This document shows positions 32,301 through 35,943 of a stretch of DNA of 35,943 nucleotides, piece after piece (within the stretch, counting starts at the first letter, position 1; each line of letters opens with the position of its first letter). The notes under the pieces are model-generated. The model searched no databases, was not told the DNA's origin, and saw only the letters and a program-made list of their open reading frames with translations. The translations under genes and the position numbers were made by a program. Source of the stretch: Anaerolineae bacterium (GTDB lineage: Bacteria; Chloroflexota; Anaerolineae; J036; Brachytrichaceae); the NCBI GenBank assembly GCA_947476335.1, contig CANJQH010000034.1:1-35943 (forward strand), written 5' to 3'.

Positions 32301-32970
32301 GGTGTCGGTCGTGCAGGATGCAAACGAAAAGCAACGCCGCTACCAGAACTCGATGCGCGAATACGCAGCCGCAACAAATCTGAGCCCGCACAGCGCACAG
32401 CTGTGGAACGAATGGGCCAACCTCTACATCCAGCGCGGCGAATACGCAGAGGCACAAACCCGCCTCGATCGCTCGCTCGAAATGGATAAGAAGTTCGACA
32501 ATACGCGCTTGCTGCGCGCGAACATCTTCCTTGCCCAGGCCGATCCGCTCAACCGCCGCCGCATCGAAGCGCAACAGATCATCGCCACAACGCCGCCGAC
32601 CGACACCCAGCGCATCGACGCAGCCAAGGCGACTATCGCCGAAGTCGAGCCGAAATGGCGCGATTTCACCACCAAGGCGCTGCCCGAACTCGAGGCTGCC
32701 TATGAGCTCAACCCAGGCAACGCTCAAGTCATCGGCCAGTTAATGGTGACAAATCAGCAACTCGGCAACACCAAGAATGCAGTCAAATACGGCGAAACGC
32801 TCACACAGCTGAACGCCAACGACTGGCAAGCGTGGCGAAACCTGGCGCTGCTCTACAAGGAAGCCGCAGATCCGGCAAAGGCGGTTCAGGCGGCGCAGCG
32901 CGCACTGCAGATCGCGCCGCAGGATCAGCAGCCCGGCCTGCAGCAGCTGCTGACTCAAATCGGCGGCTGA
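29374..32970 (+). CDS. O-antigen-ligase/Wzy-like membrane protein with C-terminal TPRs
   Basis: This 1198-residue polytopic protein has residues about 25-510 as an O-antigen ligase/polymerase-like membrane domain. It includes SVAPRTSLLGSYQRLQGTYTTFSYIIVFF, the GSRGPQLGWMAGVFFMLL helix, and a long outside loop with ESMYVAYNRFYPP and the Wzy_C-like motif DRSHNETWDSLVITGIIG. A Lys/Arg- and Ala/Thr-rich spacer (about 580-630) leads to five or six more helices (to about 830). The rest (about 850-1198) is TPR-like (DLAIEHHRRAIQLAPNEDYYYLWLGRALLEKA; AATNLSPHSAQLWNEWANLYIQRGEYAEAQTRL; DPAKAVQAAQRALQIAP). ATG 29374 has aggga 9 nt upstream. It likely polymerises or ligates an exported glycan. Two glycan-precursor genes follow. 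Confidence 0.88.
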   Translation: MSNVTVAAEPALPSSPARIVAPASRLSAWCDRIIEMGWLAAAIVVPLFFDIYSSRVFEPDKLTTLRSIALIMVLAWLVKWIEERKNPTRGTRLNLRTPLVLPTLLLVSVYIISSILSVAPRTSLLGSYQRLQGTYTTFSYIIVFFMVLQGLRTRAQLERLLAVIVLTSFPIAVYGGLQRMKIDPLPWGGDTVERVASNMGNSIFVAAYLIMTFFVTVYKIAESLSTVFRAAKPRMADIVRAGVYIVIALVNLIVVAVLAGSRGPQLGWMAGVFFMLLLMAQLLRRRRTRLILTAGSILIGLVGLTFLIWLNFDKTSTTAESLRKNVPLFGRLSSVMQTTDGTNVVRVLIWEGAAQLVTPHEPIQNPDGSPDQWNAIRPLIGYGPESMYVAYNRFYPPALANIEARNASPDRSHNETWDSLVITGIIGFIAYMLVFGSVLYYGFAWIGLITNRFEGALFVLLWILGGGSIGGYFIATGNTKLFGVGVAGGIALGLALFLIVSALLNSLRKEDETVPSKLPLRDQMLLIAIVSTVVAHFVEIHTGIAIASTRSHFWILIGMMVVVGAGFMQTRSAAATEATAAAPIATTPLAATPLATTSTPAENIGTRKNRRAAQAAVARQQRKQTTRGSLPSWFQPAAGAGVLLGMLLGVLTFDFTNNISRYTNPSELFLRAMIELPVQAGARNAIAPSIGVLLMFLATLGLGVAIFVSEMHVQGTLNDNTENVWPAAGLIAAIGLFTWVAFGTFIAGRLVAFISSGQNSVDNILNIAEQLAAFPAYVYVMIGMLILAGAQMLRSEDGIQPTRGLANAASLLVGLIGLPIVFVAITTSNLQPVQADIVYKQASPWDQQGSRLLSNTGLPVQGWDLAIEHHRRAIQLAPNEDYYYLWLGRALLEKARSHPKPEMPSDKIAENDSFTKVIDDGPQNWNRPSGMNSLPSAGMGQQDLLNAAKIILEEARSINPLNTDHSANLARMWLQTVSVVQDANEKQRRYQNSMREYAAATNLSPHSAQLWNEWANLYIQRGEYAEAQTRLDRSLEMDKKFDNTRLLRANIFLAQADPLNRRRIEAQQIIATTPPTDTQRIDAAKATIAEVEPKWRDFTTKALPELEAAYELNPGNAQVIGQLMVTNQQLGNTKNAVKYGETLTQLNANDWQAWRNLALLYKEAADPAKAVQAAQRALQIAPQDQQPGLQQLLTQIGG

Positions 32971-33037
32971 CGGCCCATCAGCCGGCGAATTCCCCTGCTC
33001 ACTTCAGGCGGAACTCGCCGGCCGATTTCGACAATCT

Positions 33038-34120
33038 ATGACTCCTACTATGGACGCAACGGTCATCCTCCTCTTTTTCGGCGCACTTGTGCTTTCGATC
33101 GGGCTCACACCGATCAGCAAGTGGCTGGCGCGGCGCTTTGGCGTCATGGCCATACCGCGCTCGCGCGACGTGCACAGCCACCCCGTGCCGCGCATGGGCG
33201 GCACCGCGATCTTTCTCGCTGTGCTGATGATGGCCGTGCTGTTGCGCACGCGGGCCGAATTCCTGCAGATGGCTGCGCTGCTCGCCGGCGCCGCGATGAT
33301 GTCGTTCCTCGGCCTCGTCGATGATCGCTTTCAGCTCAATGCCTATATCAAGCTGGTGGTGCAGCTCGTAGCCGGCATGTTCGCCTGGTACTTCGGTATC
33401 CGCATCCAGCTCTTCCAGTCAGCTCCACTCGATGCCGCAGTAACGATCCTGTGGCTCGTCGGCATCACCAACGCCATGAACTTCCTGGACAACATGGACG
33501 GCCTGCTGGCAGGTATCAGCGCCGTAGCGTCGGCGTTCTTCCTGGTGCTCGCCGTGCTGAACGGACAAATCCTCGTCGGCCTGCTCAGCGCCGCCGTGCT
33601 CGGCGCCTGCGCAGGCTTCCTGTTCTGGAATCTCAATCCAGCCAGCGTGTTCATGGGCGATTCGGGCAGCATGTTCCTCGGCTTTCTGCTCGCTTGCATC
33701 GCCATCAAACTACGCTTCATCGGACAAGCCACCAGCGTGTCATGGCTGACCCCGGTGATCGTCCTGTCTCTGCCCCTCTTCGACGTGACAATGGTCAGCA
33801 TCTCGCGGCTGCGGCGCGGCAAAAACCCGCTCACAACACCCGGGCGCGATCACGTCTCGCATCGCATCACCAACAATGGCTACTCGAAGCGCGAAGCCGT
33901 TTTGATTCTCTATCTCGTCTGCGGCGCACTTGGCGTCACCGCAGTCATCGCCTCCGCGTCAGACGTGTGGGCAAATATCTTGATCGCCGCAGCGCTATTG
34001 TGCGTTGCTGCATTTTTCTTGTGGTTGATGGAGTTCGGACCATGGAAGCTAAAACGAATCGATTGGGAAGCGAGCCCGAAGGCGTCGTCCGTTCCCTCCT
34101 CCGCGGAGACCAGCGCGTAG
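33038..34120 (+). CDS. WecA/MraY-type polyprenyl-phosphate sugar-1-phosphate transferase
   Basis: This is a 360-residue membrane enzyme that starts lipid-linked glycan synthesis by moving a sugar-1-phosphate from a UDP-sugar to undecaprenyl phosphate. About ten helices are visible. Motifs are DVHSHPVPRMGGTAIF, the Mg site LGLVDDRF, NAMNFLDNMDGLLAG, ASVFMGDSGSMFLGF, and the His-rich loop RDHVSHRITNNGYS. This set fits WecA/TagO (UDP-GlcNAc) rather than MraY. ATG 33038 is used; ATG 33050 is equally possible and neither has a clear ribosome site. It comes 67 bp after the ligase-like gene and overlaps the dehydrogenase gene by 79 bp, so the three are probably one unit. Confidence 0.94.
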   Translation: MTPTMDATVILLFFGALVLSIGLTPISKWLARRFGVMAIPRSRDVHSHPVPRMGGTAIFLAVLMMAVLLRTRAEFLQMAALLAGAAMMSFLGLVDDRFQLNAYIKLVVQLVAGMFAWYFGIRIQLFQSAPLDAAVTILWLVGITNAMNFLDNMDGLLAGISAVASAFFLVLAVLNGQILVGLLSAAVLGACAGFLFWNLNPASVFMGDSGSMFLGFLLACIAIKLRFIGQATSVSWLTPVIVLSLPLFDVTMVSISRLRRGKNPLTTPGRDHVSHRITNNGYSKREAVLILYLVCGALGVTAVIASASDVWANILIAAALLCVAAFFLWLMEFGPWKLKRIDWEASPKASSVPSSAETSA

Positions 34121-35409
34121 GCGTCATCGGCCTTGGCTACGTCGGGCTGCCGCTCGCCGTCTCATTCGCCCGCGCCGGCCTCGATGTGCTCGGCATCGAC
34201 GTCGATGCAGGCAAAATCGCCAGCCTGAACGAAGGCGTCAGCTACATCCTCGACGTGTCGAGCGAGGACCTGGCCGCACTGACGAAGACAAAGCAACTGC
34301 GCGCCTCCACAGACTACGCCGGCCTCGCTGAAGTAGACGCTATGTTCATCTGCGTGCCGACGCCGTTCGACGCCATGCGCGCGCCGGACCTTTCCTACAT
34401 CATCGCCGCCGCCGAAAGCATCGCGCCGCACCTGAAGCACAGCCAGATGGTCGTGCTGCAAAGCACCACTTTTCCAGGCACTACGCAGGAAATTGTGCAG
34501 CCCATCCTCGAACGCGGCGGGCTTATCGCCGGCCGCGACTACGACCTGGCGTTTTCGCCGGAACGCATCGACCCGGGCCGCAGCGACTGGACCGTCACGA
34601 ATACGCCCAAGGTCGTCGGCGGCATCGACGCCGGTGCAACAAACCGCGCATCGGAGCTGCTGCAGCGCATCGGTGCCCCTGTCGTACGCGTCTCATCGCC
34701 GCGCGCCGCGGAAATGACGAAGCTGCTGGAAAATATCTTCCGCTCCGTAAACATCGCGCTCGTCAACGAAATGGCGCTGCTGTGCGAGCGCATGGATATC
34801 GATATCTGGGAAGTCATCGGTGCAGCGAAAACCAAACCGTATGGCTTCATGCCCTTCACCCCCAGCGCCGGCGTCGGCGGGCACTGCATCGGCGTCGATC
34901 CGTACTATCTGTCGTGGAAAGCGCGCGAATTTGACTTCTACACGAAGTTCATCGAACTTGCCGCCGAAGTCAATCAGTCGATGCCGTTCCACGTCATCGA
35001 ACTCGTGTCGCGCGCACTGAGCGAACAGCATATCTCCGTCAAGGATGCGAACGTGCTCGTGCTCGGCGTCGCCTTCAAACGCGATGTCGACGACGCGCGC
35101 AATTCACCGGCCGAACGCGTGATGGAGCTGCTGCTGCGCCAGGGCGCGCGCGTGCAATACCACGATCCATTCGTCACGCGCTTCCGTATCGGCGGCGACG
35201 TCTTCCAACGCGAACCGCGCGAGTTTCTCTCACAGCCGCTCAGCGAAGCGCTGCTGGCGAAAATGGACTGCGTAGTCATCATCACAGGCCACCGCACCCT
35301 CGACTACAACCAAATCGTAGCCTCGAGCCGCACCGTGGTGGATACGTGCAACGCCACTGAATTCGTGCGCAAGAATCGCGAAAAAATTACGCGCCTCGGC
35401 GCTGGCTAA
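34042..35409 (+). CDS. UDP-sugar 6-dehydrogenase (WbpA/WecC-like nucleotide-sugar dehydrogenase)
   Basis: This 455-residue NAD-dependent enzyme oxidises C6 of a UDP-sugar to the uronic acid in two steps. It has the Rossmann loop VGVIGLGYVGLPLAV (from residue 26), FICVPTPF, QSTTFPGTT, FSPERIDPGR, and the central helix EMTKLLENIFRSVNIALVNEMALLCE. The catalytic Cys282 lies in GVGGHCIGVDPYYLSWKA, and the C-terminal domain has LGVAFKRDVDDARNSPA. The PERIDPG and DPYYLSWKA forms match UDP-N-acetyl-glucosamine/mannosamine dehydrogenases more than plain UDP-glucose ones. ATG 34042 lies inside the upstream gene (79-bp overlap); a later start would cut into the Rossmann approach. It probably supplies a uronic acid for the glycan of this gene group. 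Confidence 0.95.
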   Translation: MEAKTNRLGSEPEGVVRSLLRGDQRVGVIGLGYVGLPLAVSFARAGLDVLGIDVDAGKIASLNEGVSYILDVSSEDLAALTKTKQLRASTDYAGLAEVDAMFICVPTPFDAMRAPDLSYIIAAAESIAPHLKHSQMVVLQSTTFPGTTQEIVQPILERGGLIAGRDYDLAFSPERIDPGRSDWTVTNTPKVVGGIDAGATNRASELLQRIGAPVVRVSSPRAAEMTKLLENIFRSVNIALVNEMALLCERMDIDIWEVIGAAKTKPYGFMPFTPSAGVGGHCIGVDPYYLSWKAREFDFYTKFIELAAEVNQSMPFHVIELVSRALSEQHISVKDANVLVLGVAFKRDVDDARNSPAERVMELLLRQGARVQYHDPFVTRFRIGGDVFQREPREFLSQPLSEALLAKMDCVVIITGHRTLDYNQIVASSRTVVDTCNATEFVRKNREKITRLGAG

Positions 35410-35423
35410 ATCAGCAAAAAAAA

Positions 35424-35497
35424 TGGGCGGTACAGGGCTCGAACCTGTGACCTTCTGTGTGTAAGACAGATGCTCTAACCGACTGAGCTAACCGCCC
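35424..35497 (-). tRNA. tRNA-Val (anticodon TAC)
   Basis: Read on the minus strand, the 7-bp acceptor GGGCGGT pairs with ACCGCCC, with discriminator A at 35424. The D arm is GCTCAGTCGGTTAGAGC. The anticodon stem TCTGT/ACAGA encloses CTTACAC with anticodon TAC (valine, GUA). The T arm has CAGGTTCGAGCCCTG. CCA is not encoded. It is 74 nt long and complete. Confidence 0.97.
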
Positions 35498-35535
35498 GAA
35501 TGCGTTGGATTGTACCCTGTTGAAGGCGCCCCCGC

Positions 35536-35943
35536 AACGGGGGTGCATCCGCAGTTTGGCGTGAATTTCACGAAACGGCGGCGGCGGTCACCTGCACCGG
35601 AACCGAGGGTCCGCACAGGGGCAGCGTCTTTTCCGCGGAACATGAGCGCCGGAGGCGCGGTCCACCGCGGCAGGCCAGCAGCCAGCCCCGCAGGGGCGAC
35701 GCTGCCCCAGCCCGGGGCGGAGCACCGGAGGTGCGCAAGCCCCGGGGGGGGTGACGGCGGCGCAGCGATGCGCTGTCAACGTTTGCCCCAACCGACAAAC
35801 GGCGGCGGCGGTCACCTGGACCCGGACCGAGGGTCCGCACAGGGGCAGCGTCTTTTCCGCGGAACATGAGCGCCGGAGGCGCGGTCCACCGCGGCAGCCC
35901 AGCAGCCAGCCCCGCAGGGGCGACGCTGCCCCAGCCCGGGGCG
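35536..35943. mobile_element. Family C composite repeat, copy C3, tandemly duplicated and cut by the window end
   Basis: It begins about 35536 with GGGTGCATCCGCAGTTTGG and contains the same blocks as C1: cttttccgcggaacatgagc, gcgccggaggcgc, ccagcccggggcgg, gcaccggaggtgcgcaagcc. At 35797 the block aaacggcggcggcggtcacc restarts 224 bp after its first occurrence (35573), so a second near-identical unit begins and runs off the window. It lies 39 bp from the tRNA gene. No encoded transposase is seen; low-complexity open frames cross it on both strands. Confidence 0.8.

Noticed and set aside
33451..34041. Upstream extension of the nucleotide-sugar dehydrogenase frame
   Set aside because: This part is out of frame over the WecA/MraY-type gene; the enzyme begins at the ATG at 34042.
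35401..35424. Hairpin gctggctaaatcagc with the adjoining A-tract as a terminator
   Set aside because: On the plus strand the tract is A rather than T, and on the minus strand the T-tract comes before the hairpin, so neither orientation fits.
35568..35867. Family C repeat as a protein gene
   Set aside because: The frames are open on both strands with Pro/Arg/Gly-rich text, the copies do not keep one frame, and palindromes explain the structure better.

Overview
The window reads as a chromosomal stretch of a high-GC bacterium, most likely a member of the Chloroflexota (Anaerolineae or a related class). This is inference from gene content: complex I subunits, a two-subunit type glycine decarboxylase (GcvPA), SufS/SufU iron-sulfur assembly, Hanks-type kinase signalling, Pro/Thr-rich lipoproteins, an O-antigen-ligase/TPR membrane protein, and no outer-membrane biogenesis genes. 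No rRNA, phage gene or transposase is present. The only RNA gene I am sure of is one tRNA-Val.

Layout. 1-1.2 kb: a lipoprotein preceded by a ten-copy 15-bp tandem repeat. 1.2-7.4 kb (minus strand): pckA, then a partial complex I cluster iscX-nuoB-nuoCD-nuoI ending at a strong intrinsic terminator. 7.4-12.2 kb (minus): a LacI-type regulator followed by a very large GH13 protein with an operator-like palindrome between them. 12.4-13.8 kb (minus): a membrane Ser/Thr kinase. 14.0-16.5 kb: a PIG-L deacetylase, a decayed methyltransferase, and a secreted fasciclin-domain protein. 16.5-18.2 kb: repeat-rich intergenic DNA around rplY, with a candidate structured RNA. 18.2-22.8 kb (plus): lipoprotein-sufS, a mobile repeat insertion, sufU, a metallophosphoesterase and tlyA. 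22.7-27.0 kb: an SCP2-like protein, a glycosyltransferase, a P450 and a Gfo/Idh/MocA oxidoreductase. 27.2-28.9 kb (minus): gcvH-gcvPA. 29.4-35.4 kb (plus): cell-surface polysaccharide genes (O-antigen-ligase/TPR protein, WecA/MraY-type transferase, nucleotide-sugar dehydrogenase). 35.4 kb to the end: tRNA-Val and a third copy of a GC-rich composite repeat.

The most unusual content is non-coding. Two unrelated dispersed repeat families fill the gaps. Family E (six copies) is a miniature palindromic element with GTAACTACTCAGGCC-like ends and a variable, sometimes tandemly expanded hairpin core; two copies have abutting 7-8 bp direct repeats that look like target-site duplications. Family C (three copies) is a 240-290 bp GC-rich mosaic of small palindromes with GCATCCGCCGTTTGG-like inverted ends; one copy sits between sufS and sufU and is bracketed by an exact 9-bp direct repeat. 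Inside genes, short in-frame tandem repeats have expanded three times: PGAPVAAK in two different complex I subunits, and DDGR inside the catalytic domain of TlyA.
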